The notes: generated by a model not told the origin, from the sequence alone. Shown: positions 18,290-27,762, counted from the first letter of the stretch. The stretch is DNA of 56,528 nucleotides from Chitinivibrio alkaliphilus ACht1 (GCF_000474745.1 NZ_ASJR01000015.1:1-56528); one strand, 5' to 3'. Made by a program: numbers and translations.

Positions 18290-19114
18290 ATGGCTATCAA
18301 AAGTTTTAAGCCGAAAAGTCCTACCCTTCGTTATAAGCGAATCCTGGACAAGAGTGAGCTTTGCAAAGATGCTCCTTGGAAGAGCTTGACAGCTCCAAAG
18401 AAGAGTACTGCCGGACGAAATGATTCCGGTCGTATCACTTCTCGGTTTCGCGGCGGAGGTCACAAGCAAAAGTATCGTATTGTTGACTTTAAAGGTAATA
18501 AGCACGGTGTTCCCGGTGTTGTAGAACGGATCGAATATGATCCTAATCGTACGGCAAATATTGCCCTTGTCAAATATGCTGATGGTGAAAGACGATATAC
18601 CCTTGCCACATTAAACATGTATGTAGGAATGGAAATTATTGCAGGAGAAAACGTAGAGCCCAAAGAAGGCAATCGTCTTCCCCTAGGTAAGATTTATCCT
18701 GGGTATGATGTGTGTAATGTGGAAATGAGAGAAGGTAACGGTGGGAAAATGGTTCGCAGTGCGGGTACATTTGCCACGGTAGTTGCTAAGGATGGTGATA
18801 AGGTACAGCTTCGTCTCCCCTCTGGAGAAATTCGCGCTTTTAGAGAAACACTCTATGCGACAGTTGGTCAAGTAAGTAATGTTGATCATATGAATGAGGT
18901 AGGCGGTTCGGCTGGCCGGTCACGATGGAAAGGTAGAAAACCCCATGTTCGCGGTGTTGTGATGAACCCCGTGGATCACCCAATGGGTGGTGGTGAAGGG
19001 AAAACATCTGGTGGTGGACATCCCGTATCACCTTGGGGCAAGAAAGCCAAGGGACAGAAGACACGTAAGCGTGGAAAAGCTTCTGATAAATATATCGTAA
19101 AGAAAAGAAAATAA
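18290..19114 (+). CDS. rplB: 50S ribosomal protein L2
   Basis: 274 residues, standard length. Contains [23 protein letters not shown], the RNA-binding and SH3-like domains, and the C-terminal [17 protein letters not shown] segment that carries the conserved His near the peptidyl-transferase centre. ATG start behind GGAAGGAAATCA. Ends [14 protein letters not shown]. Confidence 0.98.
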   Translation: MAIKSFKPKSPTLRYKRILDKSELCKDAPWKSLTAPKKSTAGRNDSGRITSRFRGGGHKQKYRIVDFKGNKHGVPGVVERIEYDPNRTANIALVKYADGERRYTLATLNMYVGMEIIAGENVEPKEGNRLPLGKIYPGYDVCNVEMREGNGGKMVRSAGTFATVVAKDGDKVQLRLPSGEIRAFRETLYATVGQVSNVDHMNEVGGSAGRSRWKGRKPHVRGVVMNPVDHPMGGGEGKTSGGGHPVSPWGKKAKGQKTRKRGKASDKYIVKKRK

Positions 19115-19124
19115 GGGTAGAAAA

Positions 19125-19397
19125 ATGTCAAGATCAATTAAGAAAGGGCCATTTGTAGATGAACATCTTGCAAAAAAGGTCCGTAGTGCAGTAGAAAATG
19201 ATGAGAAGTCTGTGATTAAGACATGGTCTCGTCGTTCTACTATTTTGCCTGAGTTTGTCGGTTTGACTTTTTCAGTACATAACGGTAATAAGTTCGTACC
19301 TGTGTATGTAACGGAGAATATGGTGGGGCATAAGCTTGGCGAGTTTGCGCCAACCCGCTCATTTCGCGGACATGCCGGAAGCGTTGCAAGGAGGTAA
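19125..19397 (+). CDS. rpsS: 30S ribosomal protein S19
   Basis: 90 residues. [18 protein letters not shown] opening, [22 protein letters not shown], and ending [12 protein letters not shown]. It binds 16S rRNA in the head with S13. The stop codon TAA shares bases with a possible upstream start of rplV. Confidence 0.97.
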   Translation: MSRSIKKGPFVDEHLAKKVRSAVENDEKSVIKTWSRRSTILPEFVGLTFSVHNGNKFVPVYVTENMVGHKLGEFAPTRSFRGHAGSVARR

Positions 19398-19402
19398 TGG
19401 TG

Positions 19403-19753
19403 ATGGAAGCAAAAGCTTTAGCAAAATATATCCGTTCCTCTGCCCAAAAATGCCGTTTAGTCGCTGATGAAGTACGAGGTAAGAAAGTTGGTGATGCCTT
19501 AAATCTTCTACGTTATTCTATGCAGAAAAAGGTATCTCTTGATGTAGAGAAAGTTATTCGTTCCGCTGTGGCAAATCTCGAAGAGATGAACTCAGATGTG
19601 AATGTGGATGTGGAAAACCTTGTAGTTCGGACTATTCAGATTGATGAAGGTCCAACCTTAAAGCGGTTTCGTCCTCGTGCACAAGGAAGAGCGGGAAGAA
19701 TAAACAAACGTATGTGTCACATTAAGGTTACCGTTTCGAGCGAGGAGGCATAG
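19403..19753 (+). CDS. rplV: 50S ribosomal protein L22
   Basis: 116 residues starting MEAKALAKYIRSSAQKCRLVADEVRGK, the usual L22 beginning. I prefer this ATG over the one at 19397 because AAGGAGG lies eight bases before it but only two before the other. The beta-hairpin GPTLKRFRPRAQGRAGRINKR lines the exit tunnel next to L4, where changes can give macrolide resistance. The adjacent rpsC starts immediately after the stop. Confidence 0.96.
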   Translation: MEAKALAKYIRSSAQKCRLVADEVRGKKVGDALNLLRYSMQKKVSLDVEKVIRSAVANLEEMNSDVNVDVENLVVRTIQIDEGPTLKRFRPRAQGRAGRINKRMCHIKVTVSSEEA

Positions 19754-20398
19754 TTGGGTCAGAAGGTTAGTCCAATAGGATTTCGATTAGGATATAATAG
19801 AGAGCACGAGTCAATTTGGTATAGTGATGATAAGTTCGCTGATAATCTAAAAGAAGACGAGTTGGTTCGTGGATATTTGGCAAAACGAATTGGTCAAGCG
19901 GGCTTGTCGCGGGTGTATATCGAACGTACTGCGAGTAAAGTTACTGTTACAATTTGTGCATCTCGTCCCGGTATTGTAATCGGGCGTAAAGGCTCAGAAG
20001 TTGAAAAGCTGAAGGCTGAGTTGCAGCGTATTACTGGCAAGGACGTACATATCAATGTTCGGGAAGTGAAAAAGCCCGAGATTGATGCGCAGCTTGTTGG
20101 TGATAATATTGCAGCACAGATTGAGCGTCGAATCTCGTATAAGCGTGCGGCCAAAAAGGCAATTCAAACAGCAATGCGTCTTGGTGCTGATGGTATAAAG
20201 ATCCGTATTGCCGGTCGTTTGAACGGTTCAGATATTGCTCGCGGGGAAACCTATGGTGAGGGTCGAGTGCCTTTGCATACTCTTCGTGCAGATGTTGATT
20301 TTGCCTACTCCCGTGCATCGACACAGTACGGTGTTATTGGTATTAAAACATGGATTTGCAAGGGTGAAAAATTCTCCTTGAAGTCAAACAATAGCTAA
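19754..20398 (+). CDS. rpsC: 30S ribosomal protein S3
   Basis: 214 residues from a TTG start, preceded by GAGGAGG. Opens GQKVSPIGFRLGYNREHESIWY; the KH domain with the GxxG-type RPGIVIGRKGSEVEKL segment and the C-terminal domain (GVIGIKTWICKGE) follow. Located at the mRNA entry channel. The C-terminal tail after GEK is short. Confidence 0.97.
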   Translation: MGQKVSPIGFRLGYNREHESIWYSDDKFADNLKEDELVRGYLAKRIGQAGLSRVYIERTASKVTVTICASRPGIVIGRKGSEVEKLKAELQRITGKDVHINVREVKKPEIDAQLVGDNIAAQIERRISYKRAAKKAIQTAMRLGADGIKIRIAGRLNGSDIARGETYGEGRVPLHTLRADVDFAYSRASTQYGVIGIKTWICKGEKFSLKSNNS

Positions 20399-20428
20399 CT
20401 ATGATTTGGAAAAAGGACAAAATATAAA

Positions 20429-20842
20429 ATGCTTTCACCGAAAAAAGTAAAATGGCGTAAGCAGCAGCGTGGCCGAATGAGAGGTAAGGCTTCTCGTGGA
20501 AACAGAGTTTCCTTTGGGGAGTATGGTATTCAGGCCCTTGAGTGTGGGTGGATAACTTCTCAGCAGATTGAGGCATGCCGGGTTACCATAATGCGGACTC
20601 TCAAACGGGGCGCAAAGCTATGGATTCGGGTATTTCCTCATAAGTCGGTTACTGCTACTGCAGCGGAAACACGTATGGGTAAAGGTAAGGGTTCTCCAGA
20701 GTATTGGGTTGCTGTTGTAAAGCCTGGTACAATGATGTTTGAGCTTGCAGGTGCAAGCCATGAGAACTCCACGAAGGCTTTAAAGCTTGCTATGGATAAG
20801 CTGCCTATTAAAGCCCAGTTTGTTAAAAATGAAAATAGCTGA
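20429..20842 (+). CDS. rplP: 50S ribosomal protein L16
   Basis: 137 residues. [25 protein letters not shown] opening, [20 protein letters not shown] and [18 protein letters not shown] are all family signatures. It contributes to the A-site region of the 50S subunit. ATG start; the next gene begins eight bases after its stop. Confidence 0.97.
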   Translation: MLSPKKVKWRKQQRGRMRGKASRGNRVSFGEYGIQALECGWITSQQIEACRVTIMRTLKRGAKLWIRVFPHKSVTATAAETRMGKGKGSPEYWVAVVKPGTMMFELAGASHENSTKALKLAMDKLPIKAQFVKNENS

Positions 20843-20849
20843 GGTGTAT

Positions 20850-21041
20850 ATGAAATCTGAAGAGTTAAGAGGTCTTTCTGTAGATTCTCTTGAGGAAAAG
20901 ATAGGTGAGTTAGAGGATGAGTATTTCCAGCTCCGTTTCAAAAAAGAGATGGGACAGTTGGAAAATCCTCTTCAGCTTCGGGAAAAAAGAAGAGTTATTG
21001 CACGTGCAAAGACGATTCTTACAGAAAAAAGTAACGCTTAG
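20850..21041 (+). CDS. rpmC: 50S ribosomal protein L29
   Basis: 63 residues, two antiparallel helices typical of L29: KSEELRGLSVDSLEEKIGELEDEY, then QLRFKKEMGQLENPLQLREKRR. ATG at 20850 with GAGGTG just upstream. An in-frame upstream extension overlaps rplP and was discarded. Confidence 0.95.
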   Translation: MKSEELRGLSVDSLEEKIGELEDEYFQLRFKKEMGQLENPLQLREKRRVIARAKTILTEKSNA

Positions 21042-21063
21042 GGTAGACTAATTGGAGAAAGTA

Positions 21064-21321
21064 ATGGCTGAAAGAAATAATCGGAAAACACGAAACGGTG
21101 TAGTAACCAGTGCTAAGGCTGATAAAACTATTGTCGTGAATGTTCAGCGTCAGGTGGTACACCCTAAGTATGGTAAGATGGTGCGACTGAATAAGAAGTA
21201 CAAGGCTCACGATGAACACAATACGTGTAATGAAGGTGATACTGTACGGATTATGGAAACGCGTCCGTTGTCTCGAACCAAGCGGTGGCGCCTTGTTGAG
21301 ATCATCGAAAAAGCTCAGTAG
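21064..21321 (+). CDS. rpsQ: 30S ribosomal protein S17
   Basis: 85 residues. [27 protein letters not shown] and [33 protein letters not shown] are the conserved OB-fold segments. ATG at 21064 behind TTGGAGAAAGTA; a TTG four codons earlier is less likely because it lies within that ribosome site. Confidence 0.96.
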   Translation: MAERNNRKTRNGVVTSAKADKTIVVNVQRQVVHPKYGKMVRLNKKYKAHDEHNTCNEGDTVRIMETRPLSRTKRWRLVEIIEKAQ

Positions 21322-21341
21322 CTGAGAGATACGAGGATATA

Positions 21342-21710
21342 ATGTTACAAGTTGGATCAAAAATAAAAGTTGCCGACAACTCCGGTGCAAAGGTTGTTAA
21401 GTGCATTAAGGTGTTGGGCGGTGCAAAAAGACGTTATGCCAGACTAGGTGATGTCATTGTTGTGGCCGTACAGAGTGCTTCCCCTGGTGCGAATGTTGCA
21501 AAGGGTTCCGTGCAAAGAGCAGTAGTTGTAAGAACCGCCAAGGAATTTGGCCGTCGAGATGGTTCTTTTATCAAATTTAGTGATAATGCTGCGGTAATTA
21601 TTAACGAGAATGGTGAAATGAAGGGGACACGCATTTTTGGTCCCATCGCTCGTGAGCTCCGTGAAAAAGGGCTTATGAGAATTGTTTCGCTTGCACCGGA
21701 AGTTCTTTGA
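21342..21710 (+). CDS. rplN: 50S ribosomal protein L14
   Basis: 122 residues, full length. [26 protein letters not shown] opening, [34 protein letters not shown], and the end [13 protein letters not shown]. It forms part of the intersubunit surface with L19. ATG behind GAGGATATA. Confidence 0.98.
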   Translation: MLQVGSKIKVADNSGAKVVKCIKVLGGAKRRYARLGDVIVVAVQSASPGANVAKGSVQRAVVVRTAKEFGRRDGSFIKFSDNAAVIINENGEMKGTRIFGPIARELREKGLMRIVSLAPEVL

Positions 21711-21723
21711 TAAGGAGAACAGA

Positions 21724-22038
21724 ATGTTTAGAATAGTTAAGGGTGATACAGTTCAAGTTATTTCGGGGTCTGAAAAAGGTAACCGGGGTAAAGTAATTGA
21801 GCTGACCAAGGATAAAAATAAGGTAAAGGTTCAGGGCCTCAATATGGTTAAACGCCATGTGAAGCCTTCACAATCTAATCCTGAAGGTGGAATTATTGAA
21901 AAGGAAGCCTTCCTTCACATTTCAAATGTGATGATAGTAGATCCTAAGTCGGATAAACCGACACGGATTGGGGCTGGGTACGATAAAGATGGAAAAAAAG
22001 TAAGAGTAGCACAGGTATCTAAGGAGCAGTTAGATTGA
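21724..22038 (+). CDS. rplX: 50S ribosomal protein L24
   Basis: 104 residues. KOW motif region VKGDTVQVISGSEKGNRGKVIEL, then VQGLNMVKRHVKPSQSNPEGGIIEKE. Assembly initiator of the 50S subunit. ATG at 21724 directly after AAGGAGAACAGA; the longer open frame upstream overlaps rplN and is ignored. The stop overlaps the rplE start. Confidence 0.96.
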   Translation: MFRIVKGDTVQVISGSEKGNRGKVIELTKDKNKVKVQGLNMVKRHVKPSQSNPEGGIIEKEAFLHISNVMIVDPKSDKPTRIGAGYDKDGKKVRVAQVSKEQLD

Positions 22039-22592
22039 GTACTGTAGCAAATAAATCTCGTCTTGAAGTAGCCTATGATAAAGATATTAAACTGGCTCTG
22101 AAAGAAGAGATAGGACAATCAAGTGTAATGGCCGTTCCTAAGCTTGACAAAATTGTTGTCAATATGGGTGTTGGTAATGCTACTCAGGATAAGAAATTAT
22201 TGGAAGATGCACTCTACACTCTTACCATGATTTCAGGACAAAAGCCTGTGGTTACTACGGCACGTAAGGCGATTTCAAATTTTAAGTTGCGTGTTGGTAT
22301 GCCCATCGGGTGTAAAGTGACTCTCCGCGGTAAACAGATGTACGAATTTTTCGATCGTCTCGTTTCTGTGGCACTTCCCCGAGTAAAGGATTTTCGTGGG
22401 ATTTCTCCTAAATCCTTTGATGGGCAGGGTAATTATACTCTCGGTATTGAGGAAAATATTGTTTTCCTTGAAGTTGATCGCGATAAAATTTCCCGTATCA
22501 TGGGTATGGATATTACGATCTGTACCACTGCAACTACTGACAATGACGGAAAAGCTCTTCTTGCGAAGATGGGCATGCCGTTTCGGAAGTAA
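22035..22592 (+). CDS. rplE: 50S ribosomal protein L5
   Basis: 185 residues from a TTG start overlapping the rplX stop (AAGGAGCAGTTAGATTG). Signatures: [50 protein letters not shown] and [13 protein letters not shown]. Binds 5S rRNA and contacts the P-site tRNA. Confidence 0.97.
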   Translation: MSTVANKSRLEVAYDKDIKLALKEEIGQSSVMAVPKLDKIVVNMGVGNATQDKKLLEDALYTLTMISGQKPVVTTARKAISNFKLRVGMPIGCKVTLRGKQMYEFFDRLVSVALPRVKDFRGISPKSFDGQGNYTLGIEENIVFLEVDRDKISRIMGMDITICTTATTDNDGKALLAKMGMPFRK

Positions 22593-22603
22593 AGAGGTTT
22601 GTT

Positions 22604-22789
22604 TTGGCTAAAAAAGCATTAGTAGAAAAATGTGAAAAAAAGCAGAAGTTTAATGTTCGTGAGTATAATCGGTGCAACAGATGCGGAAGACCTCGTGGAT
22701 ACATGAGAAAATTCGGTATTTGCAGAATCTGTTTTAGAGAACTTGCGAGCGCTGGAAAAATTCCCGGTGTGGTAAAATCCAGCTGGTAG
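22604..22789 (+). CDS. rpsZ: 30S ribosomal protein S14, zinc-binding short form
   Basis: 61 residues, the short C+ form of S14. Four zinc-binding Cys are present at 24, 27, 40 and 43 (CNRC ... CRIC), and the end [18 protein letters not shown] is typical. TTG start 11 bases after the rplE stop. The intact zinc site implies no adaptation here to zinc-free S14. Confidence 0.95.
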   Translation: MAKKALVEKCEKKQKFNVREYNRCNRCGRPRGYMRKFGICRICFRELASAGKIPGVVKSSW

Positions 22790-22807
22790 ATTGGTAAGGA
22801 GAAAAAC

Positions 22808-23203
22808 ATGGTAACTGATCCTATAGCGGATATGTTTACAATAATACGGAATGGGGTACGGGCAGGTCGTCGCTCTGTTTCTATACCTGCTTCTCGTGTA
22901 AAAAAAGAGATTACTGATCTCTTGAGCAGCAATGGGTTTATCTCGAAATATGCCTTTGTTGACGATGGAGTACAGGGTGAGATTAAGATTTTGCTGAAGT
23001 ACGATGATCGTGAACGTGCTGCTATTCAAGATATTCAGCGGGTGAGCAAACCGAGCCGAAGAGTATACTCCTCTGCCGATGAGCTTCCACGTGTACTTGG
23101 TGGTTTAGGGATGTGTATTGTCTCTACCAACAAGGGTGTTATGTCTGATTACCAATGTCGTAAAGAGAATGTTGGTGGTGAAATCTTAGGAAAAATCTGG
23201 TAA
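22808..23203 (+). CDS. rpsH: 30S ribosomal protein S8
   Basis: 131 residues. TDPIADMFTIIRNGVRAGRRSVSIPASR opening and the C-terminal RVYSSADELPRVLGGLGMCIVSTNKGVMSD are diagnostic. S8 binds the central domain of 16S rRNA; in E. coli it represses the spc operon. ATG behind AAGGAGAAAAAC. Confidence 0.97.
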   Translation: MVTDPIADMFTIIRNGVRAGRRSVSIPASRVKKEITDLLSSNGFISKYAFVDDGVQGEIKILLKYDDRERAAIQDIQRVSKPSRRVYSSADELPRVLGGLGMCIVSTNKGVMSDYQCRKENVGGEILGKIW

Positions 23204-23217
23204 CCGGGGAGATTACA

Positions 23218-23751
23218 TTGTCTCGAGTAGGAAAAAAAATAATATCGATTCCTGAAGGTGTTACCGTTACCCTTGACAAAGCGACTGTTTTTGTCAAGGG
23301 GCCAAAAGGTGAGCTTTCTCAGGAAGTTTTTGATGGATATACAGTGCAGATAGATGGTTCTACTGTTTCAGTGGTTGCTGACGGAGAAGATAAATCCTAT
23401 TTCCCCAAGTGGGGGCTTCTCACTCGCCTTATTGAGAATATGGTGACAGGAACGTCCGTAGGGTTTTCAAAGCAGCTTGTCGTGGATGGTGTTGGGTATA
23501 AATCTGCTGTTAAAGGAGATGTTCTCACCATTAATGCGGGTTTTTCACATCCTTTTATGTATAAAGCTCCTGAGGGAGTGGCATTTCAGGTTGAGGGAAA
23601 TACTGTAACAGTATCCGGCTATGATAAACAGGTTGTTGGACAGGTAGCAGCTGAAATACGGGCAATTCGTCCTCCTGAGCCATATAAAGGCAAGGGTATT
23701 CGCTATGCTGACGAACATATTATCCGCAAAGAAGGTAAAACCAGTGCCTAG
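23218..23751 (+). CDS. rplF: 50S ribosomal protein L6
   Basis: 177 residues. SRVGKKIISIPEGVTVTL opening, two tandem L6 folds, and the C-terminal signature RPPEPYKGKGIRYADEHIIRKEGK. TTG start behind GGGGAGATTACA. Near the GTPase centre and sarcin-ricin loop. Confidence 0.97.
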   Translation: MSRVGKKIISIPEGVTVTLDKATVFVKGPKGELSQEVFDGYTVQIDGSTVSVVADGEDKSYFPKWGLLTRLIENMVTGTSVGFSKQLVVDGVGYKSAVKGDVLTINAGFSHPFMYKAPEGVAFQVEGNTVTVSGYDKQVVGQVAAEIRAIRPPEPYKGKGIRYADEHIIRKEGKTSA

Positions 23752-23780
23752 TTAGGCCCTGTGTTAATCAAGGTATATAT

Positions 23781-24143
23781 ATGGCGAAATTAAGCAAAAA
23801 CGCAAAAAGAAAAAAACGAGCATTTCGGGTTCGGAAAAAGATTACCGGGACCGCAGAGAGACCCCGTTTGAGTATCTTTCGAAGCAATAAGAATTTTTCT
23901 GCGCAAATTATCGATGATATGAAGGGCGAAACTCTGTGTTCAGCCAGTAGTCTGGATGCGAAAATTTCTTGTGATGGGAAAACCAAAACAGAAATTTCGC
24001 AAGCCGTTGGTGCATTACTTGCCGAAAAGGCGAAAGAAAAAAATATTACCACCGTCGTGTTTGACAAGAACGGATTTCCCTTTACCAGCAATCGGGTGAA
24101 GATGTTCGCAGATGCTGCACGGGATCAGGGTTTGCAATTTTAA
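23781..24143 (+). CDS. rplR: 50S ribosomal protein L18
   Basis: 120 residues. Basic N-terminus with RKKRAFRVRKKITGTAERPRLSIFRSNKNFSAQIID, ending AKMFADAARDQGLQF-like (here VKMFADAARDQGLQF). Binds 5S rRNA with L5. The ATG has only a weak AAGG upstream. Confidence 0.96.
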   Translation: MAKLSKNAKRKKRAFRVRKKITGTAERPRLSIFRSNKNFSAQIIDDMKGETLCSASSLDAKISCDGKTKTEISQAVGALLAEKAKEKNITTVVFDKNGFPFTSNRVKMFADAARDQGLQF

Positions 24144-24155
24144 TGGAGGCTATCC

Positions 24156-24635
24156 TTGGCTGAAAATAAAACGACTGAACTGAAAGACAGTTTGATAAAT
24201 ATTAATCGTGTATCAAAGGCTGTAAAGGGCGGGCGAAATTTTGGTTTCGCAGCGCTTGTTGCAGTCGGTGATGAAAATGGTACCATAGGACTTGGCTCTG
24301 GTAAAGCTTCGGAAGTTGCTGATGCAATCAAAAAAGCAGTGGATGATGCAAAGAAAAATCTCTTTAAAGTAGCCGTGGTTGACGGTACTATTCCACACCA
24401 GGTGGAAGGGCGTTTTGGATCTGGTCATGTGTTCATGAAGCCGGCAGCAAAAGGTACCGGTGTGATCGCCGGTGGGCCTGTTCGTATTGTTCTCGAGCTG
24501 GCGGGTGTACAGAATATCCTTACCAAAAATCTTGGAAGCCGTAATTTCTACAATGCTTCTAAGGCAACACTGGAAGGCCTGCTTTCTTTGAGAACCAAAG
24601 AAGAGATTGAAAAACTTCGTGGTGTATCGCTGTAA
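24156..24635 (+). CDS. rpsE: 30S ribosomal protein S5
   Basis: 159 residues. [48 protein letters not shown] and the C-terminal [25 protein letters not shown] segment identify it. Important for decoding accuracy and the mRNA helicase site; the region where spectinomycin resistance mutations arise is at the N-terminal loop. TTG start behind TGGAGGCTATCC. Confidence 0.97.
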   Translation: MAENKTTELKDSLININRVSKAVKGGRNFGFAALVAVGDENGTIGLGSGKASEVADAIKKAVDDAKKNLFKVAVVDGTIPHQVEGRFGSGHVFMKPAAKGTGVIAGGPVRIVLELAGVQNILTKNLGSRNFYNASKATLEGLLSLRTKEEIEKLRGVSL

Positions 24636-24646
24636 AGGAGTGAAGC

Positions 24647-24835
24647 ATGGCAACAAAGATTAAGATTACAAAAACAAAGAGCGACATAGGAAGCTCTCAG
24701 CGTCAAAAAGATACCTTAAAGGCGCTTGGGCTGGGACGGATGCTTTCTTCCACCGTGAAGGAAAATAGCGATTGCATACGTGGAATGGTTAATAAGGTTT
24801 CACACCTTGTTAGCGTAGAAGAAGTGGAGGCGTAA
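24647..24835 (+). CDS. rpmD: 50S ribosomal protein L30
   Basis: 62 residues. KIKITKTKSDIGSSQRQKDTLKALGLGRM followed by the short C-terminal strand HLVSVEEV, the compact L30 fold. ATG behind AAAGGAGTGAAGC; two bases separate its stop from rplO. Confidence 0.95.
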   Translation: MATKIKITKTKSDIGSSQRQKDTLKALGLGRMLSSTVKENSDCIRGMVNKVSHLVSVEEVEA

Positions 24836-24837
24836 TA

Positions 24838-25299
24838 ATGCTTAAACTGAATGAACTTCATCCGGTTGATGGTGCGGTGAAAAAGAAGAAACGTGTTGGA
24901 CGCGGTAATGGTAGCGGTTTAGGCAAAACAGCAGGCCGGGGTCATAATGGTGCCCGTTCACGGAGTGGATATACGCAAAAGCCCTATTTTGAAGGTGGAC
25001 AGCTTCCTATTATAAAACGTCTACCAAAACGTGGGTTTACAAGTCCCTTCAAGAAATCCTATCAGGTTGTTAACCTTACTGATATAGAGCGAGTTGCTAC
25101 GGCAACCGGTTTAACAGAGTTTACTCTCGAATCCATGGTTGGGTGCGGTTTGGTTAAAAATGAGAAGAAGCTTGTAAAGATTCTTGGTGAAGGAACATTG
25201 TCAACCAGCGTAACCGTTTTGGCTGACGCTTTTTCGAAAAGTGCTCAGGAGAAAATTAGTAAGGCTGGTGGAAAGGCTGAGGTGGTAGACCGTGCTTGA
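24838..25299 (+). CDS. rplO: 50S ribosomal protein L15
   Basis: 153 residues. KLNELHPVDGAVKKKKRVGRGNGSG opening with the basic glycine-rich N-terminal extension GLGKTAGRGHNGARSRSGY, then FEGGQLPIIKRLPKRGF. The C-terminal globular domain is complete. It overlaps secY by eight bases, coupling ribosomal protein and translocase synthesis. Confidence 0.97.
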   Translation: MLKLNELHPVDGAVKKKKRVGRGNGSGLGKTAGRGHNGARSRSGYTQKPYFEGGQLPIIKRLPKRGFTSPFKKSYQVVNLTDIERVATATGLTEFTLESMVGCGLVKNEKKLVKILGEGTLSTSVTVLADAFSKSAQEKISKAGGKAEVVDRA

Positions 25300-26638
25300 T
25301 ACATTTATAAACATGTTTAAGGTACCGGAACTCCGCAAACGCTTGGGTTTTACTGTTCTGATGATATTAATATACCGTGTGGGAGCTCATATTCCCACAC
25401 CTGGTATAGATATCCAGGCTTTGTCCAATGTCTTTGAGCAAGCAAGGCAGGGGGGTGCTGGTGGTTTACTGGATATGTATGACATGTTCGTTGGAGGGGC
25501 CTTTGAAAAAGCAACAATCTTTGCCCTCGGCGTAATGCCGTACATAAGTGCGTCCATTATTGTTCAGCTCTTGGGAACGGTTTTTCCGTATTTCCATAAA
25601 TTACAAAAAGAAGGCGCTGAAGGAAAGAAAAAGATCACTCAGATTACTCGCTATTTAACCCTCGTAATTGCCTTAGTCCAGGCAGTTGGTGCGAGTCTCT
25701 TTCTTGCAGGACGCCCCGGAGGACATGATATCGTCATGGGATCTCTTTCGGGACTCCAGTTTGTACTTTTGACTACCTTAAGTTTAACAACGGGGACACT
25801 TTTTGTTATGTGGCTTGGGGAGCGAATTACCAATAGCGGGATCGGGAATGGTATTTCCCTCATGATTCTTATCGGTATTATTGCGACTATGCCTCATGCA
25901 ACAATTAATGTTCTTTCGGATGTTCAGTCTGGTACAATGCATGTTTTTCGAGCAGGTCTTATATTGGCGATTATACTCGCCCTTACAGCATTTATTGTGT
26001 TTGTACATCAAGCGACGCGACGTATCCCTATTCAATCGCCAAAGCGATCTGTTGGGGGTGGTGTTACAGGAGGGCAAAATACTGTACTTCCTCTTCGCTT
26101 GAACATGGCGGGGGTAATCCCAATTATTTTTGCCTCTTCTGTTATGATGCTTCCAGGTTTTGTTTTTGGTGTGTTTCAAAATAATGAAGGTTTCCTTGGC
26201 AATGTTGTGAATACGTTAAGCCCTTATTTTCAGATGGGTGGTTTCTACTATTCCCTCTTTTTTGCTTTGATCATAATTTTCTTTACTTATTTTTACACAG
26301 CGATTATATTTAACCCGGTTGACATAGCAGAGAATTTAAAACGTTCTGGTGGTTTTATCCCCGGAATAAAGCCCGGATATGATACGTCGCAGTATCTAAG
26401 TGGTGTGCTCAATCGAATTACACTCCCCGGGTCTGTATTCCTTGCATTTGTTGCCATTGTTCCATTTATGTTACGCGGCGCCATGGGCGTTCAGTTTTAT
26501 TTAGGTGGAACAAGTATCCTCATTGTTGTAGGTGTTGCCATAGATACATTACAGCAAATTGAGTCGAAGCTTCATGCAAGAAATTATAGTGGATTTATGA
26601 AAAAGGGATCCTTGAAGGGAAGAATTTCCAATGGCTAA
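25292..26638 (+). CDS. secY: Preprotein translocase subunit SecY
   Basis: 448 residues with ten membrane helices, the protein-conducting channel of the inner membrane. Diagnostic parts: [12 protein letters not shown], the plug/TM2 region [24 protein letters not shown], and [15 protein letters not shown]-like (here [15 protein letters not shown]), plus the cytoplasmic loops that bind SecA and ribosomes. GTG start inside rplO. infA follows with an eight-base overlap, so adk and map, often found here, are absent. Confidence 0.98.
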   Translation: MLDTFINMFKVPELRKRLGFTVLMILIYRVGAHIPTPGIDIQALSNVFEQARQGGAGGLLDMYDMFVGGAFEKATIFALGVMPYISASIIVQLLGTVFPYFHKLQKEGAEGKKKITQITRYLTLVIALVQAVGASLFLAGRPGGHDIVMGSLSGLQFVLLTTLSLTTGTLFVMWLGERITNSGIGNGISLMILIGIIATMPHATINVLSDVQSGTMHVFRAGLILAIILALTAFIVFVHQATRRIPIQSPKRSVGGGVTGGQNTVLPLRLNMAGVIPIIFASSVMMLPGFVFGVFQNNEGFLGNVVNTLSPYFQMGGFYYSLFFALIIIFFTYFYTAIIFNPVDIAENLKRSGGFIPGIKPGYDTSQYLSGVLNRITLPGSVFLAFVAIVPFMLRGAMGVQFYLGGTSILIVVGVAIDTLQQIESKLHARNYSGFMKKGSLKGRISNG

Positions 26639-26849
26639 ACAGGAAAATATTCAGGTTGAGGGTAAGGTTGTTGAAACGTTACCTAATGCAAAGTTTAAGG
26701 TTGAATTAGATAACGGCCATGTGATTGATGCGCATATCTCCGGAAAAATGCGGATGTTTTATATTCGTATTCTTCCCGGTGATAAGGTATTGGTTGAGCT
26801 ATCCCCCTATGACCTAAACCGAGGTAGAATTACCTACAGGTATAAGTAA
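26631..26849 (+). CDS. infA: Translation initiation factor IF-1
   Basis: 72 residues, complete OB fold. [57 protein letters not shown] and GRITYRYK are nearly consensus. IF-1 blocks the A site during initiation. ATG start inside the end of secY. Confidence 0.98.
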   Translation: MAKQENIQVEGKVVETLPNAKFKVELDNGHVIDAHISGKMRMFYIRILPGDKVLVELSPYDLNRGRITYRYK

Positions 26850-26859
26850 GGAGATTATT

Positions 26860-26979
26860 GTGAAAGTTAGGGCGTCAGTAAAGAAAATTTGTGATGACTG
26901 TAAAATTATAAGAAGAGAAGGCGTTGTTCGGGTAATCTGTAAGAAGAACCCACGTCATAAACAGCGTCAAGGCAAGTAA
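26860..26979 (+). CDS. rpmJ: 50S ribosomal protein L36
   Basis: 39 residues from a GTG start, preceded by AAGGAGATTATT. Reads [15 protein letters not shown], then [20 protein letters not shown] and ends GK. The zinc ligands Cys11, Cys14, Cys27 and His33 are all present (C+ form). Located between infA and rpsM as usual. Confidence 0.96.
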   Translation: MKVRASVKKICDDCKIIRREGVVRVICKKNPRHKQRQGK

Positions 26980-26992
26980 AAAAGGAGAAAAT

Positions 26993-27352
26993 GTGGCTCG
27001 AGTTGCTGGTGTAGATATACCTGATAATAAAAGAGCGATCATATCGCTTACGTATATTTTCGGCGTTGGTAAGAGTACAGCGGCTGAAGTTCTTAAAAAA
27101 GCCGGTGTGAGTGAAGATGTAAAGGTAAAAGAGCTTGAAGAGGCAAAGCTTGATGAAATTCGTAACCTTCTTGAGGAGTACCAAACAGAAGGTGAATTGC
27201 GTACCAAAGTTCGTATGGACATTAAACGTCTAATGGATATTGGTTCGTATCGCGGAGAACGTCATAAAAGAAGATTGCCCCTTCGTGGTCAGAAGACTAA
27301 GACCAATGCTAAGACAAGTAAAAACGTAAAAGATTGTTTTAAAAAATTGTGA
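26993..27352 (+). CDS. rpsM: 30S ribosomal protein S13
   Basis: 119 residues. ARVAGVDIPDNKRAIISLTYIFGVG opening with the helix-two-turn-helix, and RHKRRLPLRGQKTKTNAKT near the end. The GTG at 26993 is the start; the ATG two bases earlier is in a different frame. It contacts the P-site tRNA and the B1 bridge. The C-terminal tail NVKDCFKKL is unusual compared with the common basic tail. Confidence 0.96.
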   Translation: MARVAGVDIPDNKRAIISLTYIFGVGKSTAAEVLKKAGVSEDVKVKELEEAKLDEIRNLLEEYQTEGELRTKVRMDIKRLMDIGSYRGERHKRRLPLRGQKTKTNAKTSKNVKDCFKKL

Positions 27353-27367
27353 AAAGGTTTTTAAAAT

Positions 27368-27740
27368 ATGGCAATAAAGAAAATAAAAGAAAGTTCCTGC
27401 TTCCGGTATCGTTCATATCCGGGCAACTTTTAATAATACTATTGTTAATGTTTCTGATACAGATGGAAACATTCTGGCCTGGAGCACTCCTGGTAAAACA
27501 GGGTTTAAGGGTTCACGTAAGAGTACAGCCTTTGCTGCTCGTGTTGCCGCAGAAGAAGTGTCTGAAGCAGCGTTTTACAAGGGAATGAAAACTGTGGAGA
27601 TTCACGTTCGTGGAGTCGGTAATGGTCGTGAAGGTGCTATCAAAGCAGTAGCTGCAGCTGGTCTTAAGGTAACTGCGATAAAAGATCTTACGGCTGTGCC
27701 CCATAACGGGTGTAGACCTCCCAAAAAACGTAGAGTGTAG
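27368..27740 (+). CDS. rpsK: 30S ribosomal protein S11, interrupted by a +1 frameshift in this sequence
   Basis: From ATG 27368 the frame gives [11 protein letters not shown] and stops after about 21 codons. The rest of S11 lies in another frame: [19 protein letters not shown] at about 27387 onward, then [20 protein letters not shown], and the canonical end [13 protein letters not shown] at 27740. Removing one A from the AAAA run at 27385-27388 gives a continuous normal S11 (MAIKKIKKVPASG...). No alternative start exists in the second frame, which is closed by TAA at 27384. S11 is essential, so this is either a base-call error or is bypassed in the cell. Confidence 0.93.
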
Positions 27741-27762
27741 AAGTTAACATCGGAGAAAATAG

